Assembly (NCBI RefSeq): GCF_000740775.1
Contig: NZ_JFGS01000003.1
Coordinates: forward strand, 186,001 to 250,000
Source: Haematobacter missouriensis
GTDB lineage: Bacteria; Pseudomonadota; Alphaproteobacteria; Rhodobacterales; Rhodobacteraceae
Direction of reading: 5' to 3'
Length of the DNA stretch: 64,000 nt
In this document: in pieces, positions 38,029-46,066 of the stretch
Layout of the letters: every line of letters starts with the position of its first letter
Position numbering within the stretch: the first letter of the stretch is position 1
Translations under genes and position numbers: made by a program
The notes under the pieces: model-generated
Told to the model about the DNA's origin: nothing
What the model saw: only the letters and a program-made list of their open reading frames with translations
Database searches by the model: none

Positions 38029-38850
38029 TCAATTCGTGCCTTTGTCGCGGGGCGCGTTCAACGCATCCTCCAGTCGTTGAAGCGCGGTGCCGGGCCGCAG
38101 CGGCTGCTGCTGGCTCGCATCGGGCGCCCAGCCGGTGAGATACACGATCTCGAACGTGGCAGGCAGGCGCCCGTCGGAGAGAGCATAGTTGCGCCCATAG
38201 ATCTCCGCAGCCATCGGGAACAGCATCCGCGGCGGCGGCGACCTGCGGCGCGCAGCCAGTGCATTCGTCTCCCCCATCGCGCGAAGGTCGCGAAACAGCG
38301 CCATGAGATCGCCATAGGTCACCGTCAGCTTCACCCCGTCGGCCACCGGCAACGCAAGGCCCGCGCGGTGAAGCAGCCCGCCCAGATCGCGAATCTCCCC
38401 CATCGGCGCCACGCGGGGCGACAGCCCTCCCGTCAGCGCGACCTCAGCCTCCGCCAGCGCAGCGCGGAGTTCGCTGAGCGTCTGGCCGGCGAAAAGCGCG
38501 CCCAGAAACAGCCCGTCAGGCCGGAGCGCGCGCCGCGCCTGCACCAGCTGTCCTACCGGATCGGCGGACCAGTGCAGCGCGAGGTCATGGATCAGCAGGT
38601 CATGCGCGCTTTCCTCAAGGTCCAGCACCTCTTCATCCGCGACGAATCGGGCATTGGGGAAGGCGTGCCACGCTTCGGGAAAAGCCGTGACGATGGCCGG
38701 GTTCGTAAACCTTCTGTTAACCTCTGTCAGTCTCTCCTGCACCTCGTCCGCCACGGCATCATGCAGAAAAAGCGCGGGTTGGTCCTGCTGCGCCCGCTCG
38801 CGCTGGCGGAGAAGTTTGGGGCGATCGGTCAGTTGGGGTGGTTGATGCAT
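38029..38850 (-). CDS. class I SAM-dependent methyltransferase (BioC/NDUFAF5-like)
   Basis: A 273-residue methyltransferase whose N-terminus RRFTNPAIVTAFPEAW and the stretch SAHDLLIHDLALHWSADPVGQLVQARRALRPDGLFLGALFAGQTLSELRAAL match the NDUFAF5/BioC branch, whose members hydroxylate or methylate small or protein targets. The classic glycine-rich motif I is not obvious, so SAM binding may be degenerate; this should be checked. ATG 38848-38850 opens MHQPPQLTD. The gene is head-to-head with comF: their possible starts nearly touch (38845-38850). Confidence 0.75.
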   Translation of the reverse strand: MHQPPQLTDRPKLLRQRERAQQDQPALFLHDAVADEVQERLTEVNRRFTNPAIVTAFPEAWHAFPNARFVADEEVLDLEESAHDLLIHDLALHWSADPVGQLVQARRALRPDGLFLGALFAGQTLSELRAALAEAEVALTGGLSPRVAPMGEIRDLGGLLHRAGLALPVADGVKLTVTYGDLMALFRDLRAMGETNALAARRRSPPPRMLFPMAAEIYGRNYALSDGRLPATFEIVYLTGWAPDASQQQPLRPGTALQRLEDALNAPRDKGTN

Positions 38851-38901
38851 GAGCCTACCTTGGAACCTGCCGAATCTAGGGGCAGGCTCCGCGCTTTGCA
38901 A

Positions 38902-39633
38902 ATGCTCGTCGCGCGGGGAGGGCGCAGGGCTTTGCGCGCGCTCTATCCGCCGCAATGCGTGGCCTGCGCCGCGCCGGTGGCGGAGGACTTCGGGCTTTGT
39001 CCGGCCTGCTGGCGGGATGTGGATTTCCTGGACGGCCTGGTCTGCGATGCTTGCGGCCTGCCCCTGCCGGGTGGGCAGGAAGACGGTGTGCTCTGTGACA
39101 GCTGCCTGTTCGAACCGCCGGTCTGGGACAGGGCGCGTGCGGTCTTCACCTATGCGGGAACGGGGCGGCGACTCGTCCTGGCGTTCAAGCATGGCGACCG
39201 TACCGAACTTCATCGTCCGGCGGGGCGCTGGCTGAGACAGGCGGCGGAACCGCTCCTGCTTCCCGAAACGGTGATCGCGCCGGTGCCGCTTCACTGGATC
39301 AGGCTGTTACGGCGGCGATACAATCAGTCGGCCCTGCTGGCGCAGGCACTGGCGCGGGAAACCGGGACGGAATGCGTCGTTGATCTGCTGCATCGGCCCC
39401 GCTCCACCGGCAACCAGGACGGGCGCGACAGGGCAGGCCGTTTTGCCAACATGGCTGGAGCGATCTGCTGCACGCCGCGTCGTGCCGCGGTGATCGCCGG
39501 TCGCCCGGTGCTTCTGGTCGATGATGTTCTGACATCCGGCGCCACGCTTGCCGCCTGCACCGCGGCGCTCCGGGCGGCGGGCGCGTCGCGCGTCGCCGCG
39601 GTTGTGCTCGCACGCGTTGCGAAAGGGGGATAA
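38902..39633 (+). CDS. comF: ComF-family amidophosphoribosyltransferase-like protein
   Basis: Phosphoribosyltransferase-fold protein of the ComF family, linked to DNA uptake in naturally competent bacteria but widespread in others. The 243 residues from ATG 38902 carry a zinc-like four-cysteine cluster at the N-terminus (CVACAA, CPAC, CDACG, CDSC) and a PRPP-binding motif VLLVDDVLTSGAT near the C-terminus. An upstream ATG at 38845 would add 19 residues and would touch the divergent methyltransferase start; the shorter start is preferred since the family begins close to LYPPQCVAC. It precedes grxC. Confidence 0.9.
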   Translation: MLVARGGRRALRALYPPQCVACAAPVAEDFGLCPACWRDVDFLDGLVCDACGLPLPGGQEDGVLCDSCLFEPPVWDRARAVFTYAGTGRRLVLAFKHGDRTELHRPAGRWLRQAAEPLLLPETVIAPVPLHWIRLLRRRYNQSALLAQALARETGTECVVDLLHRPRSTGNQDGRDRAGRFANMAGAICCTPRRAAVIAGRPVLLVDDVLTSGATLAACTAALRAAGASRVAAVVLARVAKGG

Positions 39634-39666
39634 GCAATTATATCTGGCGCGAACCACGAGGATACC

Positions 39667-39924
39667 ATGGCCGATATCGAGATCTACACGACGCCCACTT
39701 GCCCCTATTGTGCCGCAGCAAAGCGGCTGCTTGGCAAAAAGGGCGTCGCCTACCGTGAAATTGACGTGTCTCGCGATCCCGATCTGCGCAGCGCGATGAC
39801 CCGTCGGGCGGGCGGGCGGCATACGGTGCCGCAGATTTTTATTGGTGATGTGCATGTCGGCGGCTCCGACGATCTGCACGCGCTCGAGGCCGCCGGTCGC
39901 CTCGACCCGCTGCTCAAGGGCTGA
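39667..39924 (+). CDS. grxC: glutaredoxin 3
   Basis: Glutathione-dependent thiol-disulfide oxidoreductase of 85 residues. The active site CPYCAAAKRLL with the cis-Pro segment TVPQIFIGDVHVGGSDDLHAL gives the dithiol glutaredoxin class. The start ATG at 39667 is 33 bases after comF, so the genes may be co-transcribed, followed closely by the nitrilase-family gene. Confidence 0.95.
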   Translation: MADIEIYTTPTCPYCAAAKRLLGKKGVAYREIDVSRDPDLRSAMTRRAGGRHTVPQIFIGDVHVGGSDDLHALEAAGRLDPLLKG

Positions 39925-39928
39925 GGGG

Positions 39929-40759
39929 ATGCGCGCAGCCCTTGTTCAGCTCAACGTCACCGATCTGCCCGATGAAAACCTTCCCGGCATCTTGGCGTTC
40001 ATCGATCAGGCGGTGGCTGGCGGGGCGGAGTTTGTGTTGACGCCGGAGGTGACGAACTGCATCTCCACCGACCGGGCTCACCAGCATGCAGTGCTGCGCC
40101 ATGAGGAAGACGATCGCACGCTCGCCGCGCTTCGCGCCCGCGCGCGGGACCACGGGGTCTGGCTGCTGATCGGCTCGCTCGCGCTTCTGACGCACGACCC
40201 GGATGGCCGTTTTGCCAACCGCTCCTTCCTCATCACGCCGGAGGGGGAGATCGCCGCGCGCTACGACAAGATCCACATGTTCGACGTGCAGGTCTCCGAG
40301 ACGGAAGTGTATCGGGAATCCTCTGGCTATCGGCCCGGCGATCGGGCGGAGGTGGTGGCAACGCCGTTCGGCAAGGTTGGCTTGTCGATCTGCTACGATC
40401 TGCGGTTTCCCTATCTGTATCGTGCAATGGCCAAGGCAGGCGCGGAAATTCTTACGGTTCCTGCCGCCTTCAATACCACGACCGGTGCCGCGCATTGGGA
40501 GCCTCTGCTGCGGGCCCGTGCCATAGAGACGGGCTGCTTTGTTCTAGCGCCCGCGCAGACGGGCACGCATGTCGAGCGCAAAGGACCAGGGCGGAGAACC
40601 TACGGTCATGGGCTTGTCGTCGCTCCCTGGGGAGAGGTTCTGGCGGATGCGGGGACGGAGCCGGGGGTGACGTTCGTCGATCTTGATCTTGCGGAAGTGC
40701 GCAAGGCCCGCGGCAGAGTACCCTCTCTCGACCATGACCGGGCTTTTGCGGGACCATGA
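39929..40759 (+). CDS. carbon-nitrogen hydrolase (Nit-type deaminated glutathione amidase-like)
   Basis: Nitrilase-superfamily amidase of 276 residues with the Glu-Lys-Cys triad: Glu in LTPEV, Lys in RYDKIHMFDV and Cys155 in GLSICYDLRFP. KIHMFDVQV and the PFGKVGLSICYDLRFPYLYR context correspond to the Nit2/NitFhit group, whose best-known members hydrolyse deaminated glutathione or omega-amides; adjacency to a glutaredoxin gene makes a glutathione-repair role attractive, but this is inference. It starts 4 bases after grxC and overlaps the MarR gene start. Confidence 0.88.
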   Translation: MRAALVQLNVTDLPDENLPGILAFIDQAVAGGAEFVLTPEVTNCISTDRAHQHAVLRHEEDDRTLAALRARARDHGVWLLIGSLALLTHDPDGRFANRSFLITPEGEIAARYDKIHMFDVQVSETEVYRESSGYRPGDRAEVVATPFGKVGLSICYDLRFPYLYRAMAKAGAEILTVPAAFNTTTGAAHWEPLLRARAIETGCFVLAPAQTGTHVERKGPGRRTYGHGLVVAPWGEVLADAGTEPGVTFVDLDLAEVRKARGRVPSLDHDRAFAGP

Positions 40760-41199
40760 CGCGGCCGGACCACGAGCCACTGGGCGCCCTTCTTTTCAGC
40801 GAAATCTACATGGTCGATCAGCTTGCGCGGACCTTGCTGTCAAAGGCTCTGCCGCGAGGGATGGAATTGTCGCATTTCGCTGTTCTGAACCACCTCGCCC
40901 ATCTGAACGAAGAGCGCACACCGGCACAGCTTGCCCGGGCCTTCCATGTCACCCGTGGCGCGATGTCCAACACCATTTCCAAACTCGAATGGGCGGGCCA
41001 TGTTCATGTGCGCCCCGACTGGGACGACGCACGTCGCAAGTTTGTGGCCATCAGTCCTGCAGGCCGCGCGGCGCGCGACGCTGCCTTTGCCGCGATCTCT
41101 CCGGCCATGTCACGCACGGCGCGTGCGCTCGGCACAGAGCGGGTGCGCGCGGTTCTCCCTGTTCTGCGGGAGTTGCGCATGCGGCTGGAGGAGGGTTGA
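40756..41199 (+). CDS. MarR-family transcriptional regulator
   Basis: Winged-helix dimeric regulator of 147 residues: SHFAVLNHLAHLNEERTPAQLARAFHVTRGAMSNTISKLEWAGHVHVRPDWDDARRKFVAISPAGR contains the helix-turn-helix and the wing. It overlaps the nitrilase-family gene (ATGA). The effector and target operator are unknown; nothing nearby carries an obvious dyad to assign to it. Confidence 0.88.
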   Translation: MTRPDHEPLGALLFSEIYMVDQLARTLLSKALPRGMELSHFAVLNHLAHLNEERTPAQLARAFHVTRGAMSNTISKLEWAGHVHVRPDWDDARRKFVAISPAGRAARDAAFAAISPAMSRTARALGTERVRAVLPVLRELRMRLEEG

Positions 41200-41202
41200 G
41201 GT

Positions 41203-41862
41203 TCATCCCGGTTCTCGCATGGCGACCACCTGATCGGCGCTGAACTGCGCACCCCCCCGCAGGATAAGCTGGACGGCGCCGTTGGTATTGGCCCGTATCT
41301 CCTCAACGCGCTGATAAACCGGCACGCTCTCCGTCGTGAGCGGCGTTGTCCCGGAAAAAGACTGGACGCTGAAACTGTAGCGGCCCGGCGGGAGCGGGGT
41401 CTCCCCCGACAGGCTTCCGGCCCAGGTCACGGCATTCCCATCCATCGGGAAATCCTCGCGTGAGACAATGTTTCCGCCGCTGTCCCGGACCAGCAGAACG
41501 GCACGATCTGCCCCTGCCAATTCCGGGGGAAGAAGGGTCAACGGCACACCATCGTAAGCCGCGGGAGAGGTTACTGCCACCTCCTTGCCCAGCCAATTGG
41601 AAAAGCCGGATACCCCCCCGAGCCCCGGACCAGAGGCCAGCCCCTCCAGAAGCTGGTTCGTCCGCATCTGCTGCTCGACGCCCGAAAATGTCGCGAGCTG
41701 TACGGCGAATTCACTGGATTCCATCGGGTTCAACGGGTCCTGATTCTGCAGCTGCGTCGTCAACATTCGAAGGAATGTCTGAAAATCGGTGCTGGCGAAG
41801 CCTCCGGCCGACGAACTTGGCGTTCCGGTGCTGCGCTGCGTTGTCGTACCTGCAATGTCCAC
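41203..41862 (-). CDS. flgD: flagellar hook-capping protein FlgD
   Basis: Scaffold required for hook assembly, 219 residues from GTG 41860-41862. The FlgD N-terminal signature DFQTFLRMLTTQLQNQDPLNPMESSEFAVQLATFSGVEQQMRTNQLL is unmistakable; the C-terminal half is the FlgD Ig/TUDOR region. The GTG has GAGGAC ahead and lies 7 bases after the fliK stop, so it is likely co-translated with fliK. The MarR gene is convergent, with only 3 bases between the stop codons. Confidence 0.95.
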   Translation of the reverse strand: MDIAGTTTQRSTGTPSSSAGGFASTDFQTFLRMLTTQLQNQDPLNPMESSEFAVQLATFSGVEQQMRTNQLLEGLASGPGLGGVSGFSNWLGKEVAVTSPAAYDGVPLTLLPPELAGADRAVLLVRDSGGNIVSREDFPMDGNAVTWAGSLSGETPLPPGRYSFSVQSFSGTTPLTTESVPVYQRVEEIRANTNGAVQLILRGGAQFSADQVVAMREPG

Positions 41863-41869
41863 TTTGTCC

Positions 41870-43191
41870 TCACATGCGCAAATCCAGCCGGTCCTCACCA
41901 GCCAGGCTTTTTCTAGAAGCGGGTTCGATCGTCACGGCAAACTGGGCCTCGACGGTCCCCGATCTGAGCGGACTACGCCGGTCATGTCTCTTTTCGCCGC
42001 CGAAATGGAAACTGACTTCGCCATAGCCCTGCTGCCGAAGATCCCGCTGAAGTTCTGCCGCCTGACGCTTTGCCGCGTCCAGAGAGTCCGCGCGGCTCGA
42101 ATCAACCTCTATGCGGACACCACTTGGTGTTTCGTGGATCTTCAAGTCCAGTCGCCCGAGATCCTTGTCATCCAAGGAAAGCTCCATCACCTCGCCGTCC
42201 TGCCGCAAAAGCAACCGGTGTGTTTCCTGTGCGACCGGCGCGGGTGGCGAGAAAAAACGGGGACGGGTTTCGTTCGCGCCTTCCGGGTGCCGGTCAACCC
42301 TTCCGGACTCGCGGAAAACATGCGTTTCCACCGCTTCTCCATCCGGATTAATCAAAGCCTCACGATCCAAAGCGTGTTCTGGACTACTTTCCTGGTTGTC
42401 GGTGTCAGCTGCATCCTGACCGGCCTCAATCGTGGACAAATCGGCTTGCCGGATCTGAAGGGGGCTGCCAGCCCCGGCGGCATCGTCGCGGTGATCTCGG
42501 GCGGGCTCATTTCCCTTACCGGCGCGTCGCGTCCTGCAATATCATCCTGATTCTGCGTTTGAAGCGAGGGGTTGTTGGCTATCGGCGGTGTTGACGGCCC
42601 GATAACGGCGGGCAGCTTGCTTTCTATAATTCCCTGTGAGTTTACCGATTGCTGAAAATGCGGTTTCTTAGAAAAAAAACCCTCCGATATTTTTTCATCC
42701 ACCGGCGTGAATCCCCGCATTATTCCCGGTCCGGCCACCCTTGAGGAAAAATTCGGAAAATCAAGAACCGCGATCGCAAAACCACCCTCCGCCTCCTTCG
42801 GCCGCTCCATCTCCTCGTCTGACCGCGCATGGTTTTCCATGCCTGTCTCCGCGGCACTTGACCAGTCCCTGAGCTGAATCTCCTCAGTTTCAACTACTTG
42901 CGACGGAATATCCTGAGGGACGGGTGAAACCGGCATAGCCGGATAGTCAATATCAATTTCAGTCGAGATCGAATCTTGATCAGGCGCCACCGCATCGAGG
43001 CGGATAGAGAACGGAATATGGTGGACAGGATTTATAAATGTCCTTGGTTCGAGTGTAGCTTTGCCGGAATTGGTGGGCTGCGCTTCAATCTCATCTTCAA
43101 AAACTGGACCTATCGGAAGCTCGCATGCAGCAGGCGACAACCCGGCATCTGTCGTTGGGGCGATAGTTGAAAGAAGAGCAATGGCGTCCAT
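41870..43191 (-). pseudogene. fliK: flagellar hook-length control protein FliK, frameshifted
   Basis: Two minus-strand frames together make one FliK. Frame A (43191 down to a stop at 42352-42354) starts MDAIALLSTIAP with a GAGG site, and frame B (open from 42541 to 41870) carries the conserved C-terminal Flg_hook domain LSLDDKDLGRLDLKIHETPSG ... QQGYGEVSFHFG. Continuity needs a -1 shift between 42355 and 42541. A tract of five G at 42460-42464, inside the perfect hairpin GGGGCTG-C-CAGCCCC, is the best site: one extra base there joins A to B without a stop. It is either a real mutation (non-functional or altered hook-length control), a sequencing error, or rescued by slippage. It lies directly upstream of flgD. 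Confidence 0.82.
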
Positions 43192-43292
43192 CGTAGGCCT
43201 CGCTTTGTGCTGCTCCATAATGACCGGGGGAAGTTACTCAATCTTTACCGCTGCGCGTTAAATATGGTGGCAACGGGTGAAAGGAGCTCTCA

Positions 43293-43550
43293 ATGGAAGT
43301 CGATGGAATACCAGATCAGTCAAGGATACTGAAACTGCGCGCTGCGGCGGCCGCGCTGGAGGGAGCTTTTCTCGCGGAAATGCTCAAATCTGCCGAAGTG
43401 AAGTCCGATTTGGGCGGCGGTGCGGGCGAGGCGCAGTTCGCATCCTTCCTACGCGAAGCCCAGGCCAAGCAACTTGTATGTGCGGGGGGGGTGGGCCTTT
43501 CGGAGAGTCTCTTCACCGCGTTGATTAACTCGGAGAGCAGCCATGTGTGA
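43293..43550 (+). CDS. FlgJ-type rod-binding protein
   Basis: An 85-residue protein matching the rod-binding domain of FlgJ: KLRAAAAALEGAFLAEMLKSA with an acidic centre, then EAQFASFLREAQAKQLVCAGGVGLSESLF. It lacks the muramidase domain of enterobacterial FlgJ, as is usual in alphaproteobacteria. ATG 43293 has AAGGAGC ahead. The end overlaps the next gene by 8 bases. It is divergent from fliK. Confidence 0.82.
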   Translation: MEVDGIPDQSRILKLRAAAAALEGAFLAEMLKSAEVKSDLGGGAGEAQFASFLREAQAKQLVCAGGVGLSESLFTALINSESSHV

Positions 43551-43839
43551 TGCGCTTGCACTTATGGAGGCAACGCGTGAAGCGATTGTCATCGGTCGAT
43601 TTGAACAACTGACGGTTCTGATCGATGCGACAGATGACCTGCTGTCGCATCTTCCATGTGCTTCAGAAGAAGAACTCGCGATGATGCGCTCCCGCGCTCT
43701 TCGAAATCAGGGGCTTATCCGGGCGGCGTTGACGGGCTTGCGACTATCAGTATCGCTCAACGGGTCCTTTTCTGCTTATGGGACCGATGGGCGCCGCATC
43801 ACGGACAGCACGGGTCCTGCCATCGAGCGAAAAGCCTGA
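43543..43839 (+). CDS. FlgN-like flagellar chaperone candidate
   Basis: A 98-residue helical protein. No strong family motif is seen, but its size, its position between a rod-binding protein and flagellin, its helical content and the C-terminal SAYGTDGRRI (FlgN proteins often end in a Tyr-x-x-x-Gly-Arg segment) suggest a hook-associated protein chaperone of the FlgN type. It overlaps the previous gene by 8 bases. A hypothetical flagellar protein is the safe name. Confidence 0.6.
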   Translation: MCDALALMEATREAIVIGRFEQLTVLIDATDDLLSHLPCASEEELAMMRSRALRNQGLIRAALTGLRLSVSLNGSFSAYGTDGRRITDSTGPAIERKA

Positions 43840-43888
43840 TCGTTAGAATGCAAGATATTCTCTGCGACGCTTTAGCAATTCGTTAGAG
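43840..43888. promoter_or_regulatory. direct repeats upstream of flagellin
   Basis: TCGTTAGA occurs at 43840-43847 and 43880-43887, exactly 40 bases apart, and AGAAT-N7-ATTCT is a dyad at 43845-43861. The region lies in the 174-bp gap before the flagellin start. I do not see a clear sigma-28 or sigma-54 promoter. Confidence 0.3.
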
Positions 43889-44013
43889 ATTCGGCTGCAT
43901 TATGAACAGGCATCCAGAGGGATGGCGCGGAAAAATCCGCATCGGGCAGAAGGCCGGACCAGCCAGTTCAAGGCGCAACGGGCGCAAAACGCGACCTTAT
44001 CAGGGGAATTCCT

Positions 44014-45216
44014 ATGTCCAGCATTCTTACGAACTCGAGCGCGATGGTCGCCCTTCAGACGTTGAAAGGCATCAATAGCAGTCTTGCTAAAACTCAGGAC
44101 GAGATCTCCACCGGGAAGTCGGTTGCTTCCGCCAAGGATAACGCCGCCGTCTGGGCCATTTCCAAGACGATGGAATCCGATGTGGCGAGTTTCAAAGCGG
44201 TGTCGGACGGTCTGTCCCAAGCGAAGTCCACTATCGCCGTTGCCCGAACCGCGGTTGAATCGATTGCTGAAGATCTGACTTCGATCAAAGGCAAGATCGT
44301 CGCCGCGCAGCAGGGGACCGGGTCTGCCGAACTGCAAAAAGACATCGAAGGGATTATTGCGAACATCAAGTCCACGATCAGCACGGCGCAGTTCAGCGGG
44401 ATCAGTCTGCTGGAAGGAACGGGATCGGTCGACTATTTGGCATCTCTGGACCGCAGCTCCGATGGATCTGTGACACCGACCAAGATCAGCGTCGCGAAAC
44501 AGGACCTGTCCATAGGAACCTATACCGCGAAGGCCGCCTTCACCGGTTCGGACGGGGTGTCGACGGGAGCGGATACCTTCGCGACCACGGTGGATGGTGG
44601 CGGGTCGAGCACCAATATCGTCATCGACAACAATACCGATGCGTTGGCCGCTGGTGACCGGATCTCTGTGACTATCGGCGACAAGACGGCGAGCTATACC
44701 GTCACCGCCGACGATGTCGCCTCCTCGACCCCGGCGGATCTGGTCGCCGTTGGTCTGAAGGGCGCGGTCGAGGCCTTGGGCATCGAGGGTGTCAGCCTTG
44801 ACTACGACAGCGGGACCCCGGGCACGCTGGTGCTGACCAACAATGGAGGGGGCGACCTTGCCGTCTCCGGCCGCTTCCAGAATGCAGGCAGCGGCGGCTT
44901 GGGCGCGCTCGATTCCATTGATGTGAGCACCGCCGCCGGGGCTGCTTCGGCGCTGACGGCGATCGAAGGACTTCTCGATACCGTGAAGACCGCTGGCGCG
45001 ACGCTGGGCTCCACTGAGAGTCGTGTCGAAAAACAGGCGAATTTTATCAGCAAGCTGTCCGACGCCCTGACACAAGGCATCGGCGCCATGGTGGACGCAG
45101 ATATGGAGGAAGCTTCCGCGCGGCTGCAGGCGCTGCAAGTGCAGCAGCAACTGGGGATTCAGGCGTTGTCCATTGCGAACTCTGCGCCGCAGAATGTGCT
45201 GTCGCTCTTCCGCTAA
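44014..45216 (+). CDS. fliC: flagellin
   Basis: Filament protein of 400 residues. Conserved D0/D1 helices occupy both ends: MSSILTNSSAMVALQTLKGINSSLAKTQDEISTGKSV at the start and EEASARLQALQVQQQLGIQALSIANSAPQNVLSLFR at the end. The middle (about 150-290) is the variable Thr/Ser/Gly-rich part exposed on the filament. The ATG at 44014 follows CAGGGGAATTCCT. Codons are lighter in GC than in the housekeeping genes. It is followed by a strong terminator and then flaF, flbT. Confidence 0.96.
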   Translation: MSSILTNSSAMVALQTLKGINSSLAKTQDEISTGKSVASAKDNAAVWAISKTMESDVASFKAVSDGLSQAKSTIAVARTAVESIAEDLTSIKGKIVAAQQGTGSAELQKDIEGIIANIKSTISTAQFSGISLLEGTGSVDYLASLDRSSDGSVTPTKISVAKQDLSIGTYTAKAAFTGSDGVSTGADTFATTVDGGGSSTNIVIDNNTDALAAGDRISVTIGDKTASYTVTADDVASSTPADLVAVGLKGAVEALGIEGVSLDYDSGTPGTLVLTNNGGGDLAVSGRFQNAGSGGLGALDSIDVSTAAGAASALTAIEGLLDTVKTAGATLGSTESRVEKQANFISKLSDALTQGIGAMVDADMEEASARLQALQVQQQLGIQALSIANSAPQNVLSLFR

Positions 45217-45223
45217 TATCGTC

Positions 45224-45256
45224 CGCGGCGGGGCCTATGCCTCGCCGCGCCTTTTT
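45224..45256 (+). terminator. terminator after flagellin
   Basis: CGCGGCG (45224-45230) pairs with CGCCGCG (45243-45249), with an inner GGC/GCC pairing, then five T (45252-45256). It lies 8 bases after the flagellin stop and ahead of flaF, so flaF-flbT would be transcribed only by read-through or from another promoter. Confidence 0.85.
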
Positions 45257-45293
45257 CCGAGCGTTGAGCCATGTGTCGCTGAAAGGATGCATC

Positions 45294-45671
45294 TTGAACG
45301 CAATCGAGAAGGCGCGAAGCGCCTACGCGCGAACCGAGCCCATGTTGGGAACGGAACGCGATATGGAATACGAAGCCTTTGCAAGGGCGACACGGCAACT
45401 CCGTGCCGCGGTCGCTTGCGGTCGTTCGGGTTTCCCGGCGCTCGTCCAGGGGCTTCACGACAATCGCAGACTGTGGACCGTATTGGCGACGGATGTCGCG
45501 AGCCAGGGCAATGGATTGCCCGCCGCGCTCCGAGCACAGATCTTCTATCTCGCGGAGTTCGTGAGGGTTCAGAGTGATCGTGTATTGAGCGGTACCGCCG
45601 AAGTGGAAGCGCTGATCGAGATCAATATGGCTGTCATGGCGGGTCTCCGCCAACGGGGGACGAGCTCTTGA
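45294..45671 (+). CDS. flaF: flagellar biosynthesis regulator FlaF
   Basis: FlaF, which promotes flagellin expression and assembly in alphaproteobacteria as counterpart of FlbT. The 125-residue helical protein has RSAYARTEPMLGTERDMEYEAFARATRQL and the C-terminal ALRAQIFYLAEFVRVQ typical of FlaF. The start is TTG 45294-45296, with AAGGA seven bases ahead; no ATG or GTG fits better. It ends in a TTGA overlap with flbT, so the two regulators are translationally coupled. Confidence 0.92.
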   Translation: MNAIEKARSAYARTEPMLGTERDMEYEAFARATRQLRAAVACGRSGFPALVQGLHDNRRLWTVLATDVASQGNGLPAALRAQIFYLAEFVRVQSDRVLSGTAEVEALIEINMAVMAGLRQRGTSS

Positions 45672-46066
45672 GCGGGCTGGTTCTTAAACTTGCTCCGGGA
45701 GAAAGGCTGCTCGTCAACGGGGCCGTGATTGAAAACGGTGACAGAAGATCCCGTTTTTCGATCATCACGCCAGGCGCCCATATTCTCCGGCTCCGCGATG
45801 CGCTTCATCCCCGGGAGGCGACAACACCCGTCAGTCGGGCCTGCTATATGGCGCAGTTGGTTTTGTCCGGCGACGCGACGGAGCAGGCGACATGTACCGA
45901 ACTTTTGGCGGCGATAGATCAGCTCGATAATGTGATGGCGGATGCTGCCAGCCGGCTGCTACTGTCACAGGCGCGGCAGAGTGTCGCTTCACATCAATAC
46001 TATGCGGCTCTTAAAACGCTTCGCGGGTTGTTGCCGGGGGAAGCGCGGCTTCTGGCTGAACCATGA
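45668..46066 (+). CDS. flbT: flagellin mRNA repressor FlbT
   Basis: Binds flagellin mRNA and limits its translation until the hook is complete (known from Caulobacter). The 132-residue protein matches the family: KLAPGERLLVNGAVIENGDRRSRFSIITPGAHILRLRDALHP. The start is TTG 45668-45670 inside the TTGA overlap with flaF. It overlaps the DUF1217 gene at its end. Having its target gene immediately upstream agrees with autonomous control of this cluster. Confidence 0.94.
   Translation: MSGLVLKLAPGERLLVNGAVIENGDRRSRFSIITPGAHILRLRDALHPREATTPVSRACYMAQLVLSGDATEQATCTELLAAIDQLDNVMADAASRLLLSQARQSVASHQYYAALKTLRGLLPGEARLLAEP

Noticed and set aside
42355-42541. Programmed -1 ribosomal frameshifting in fliK
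   Set aside because: I found no X-XXY-YYZ slippery heptamer in the required frame; an indel is the simpler account.
42672-42679. Run of eight A (T8 on the coding strand) in fliK as a phase-variation switch
   Set aside because: Slipping there would move into frame B before 42541, where frame B has a stop (42542-42544), so full-length FliK could not be restored.
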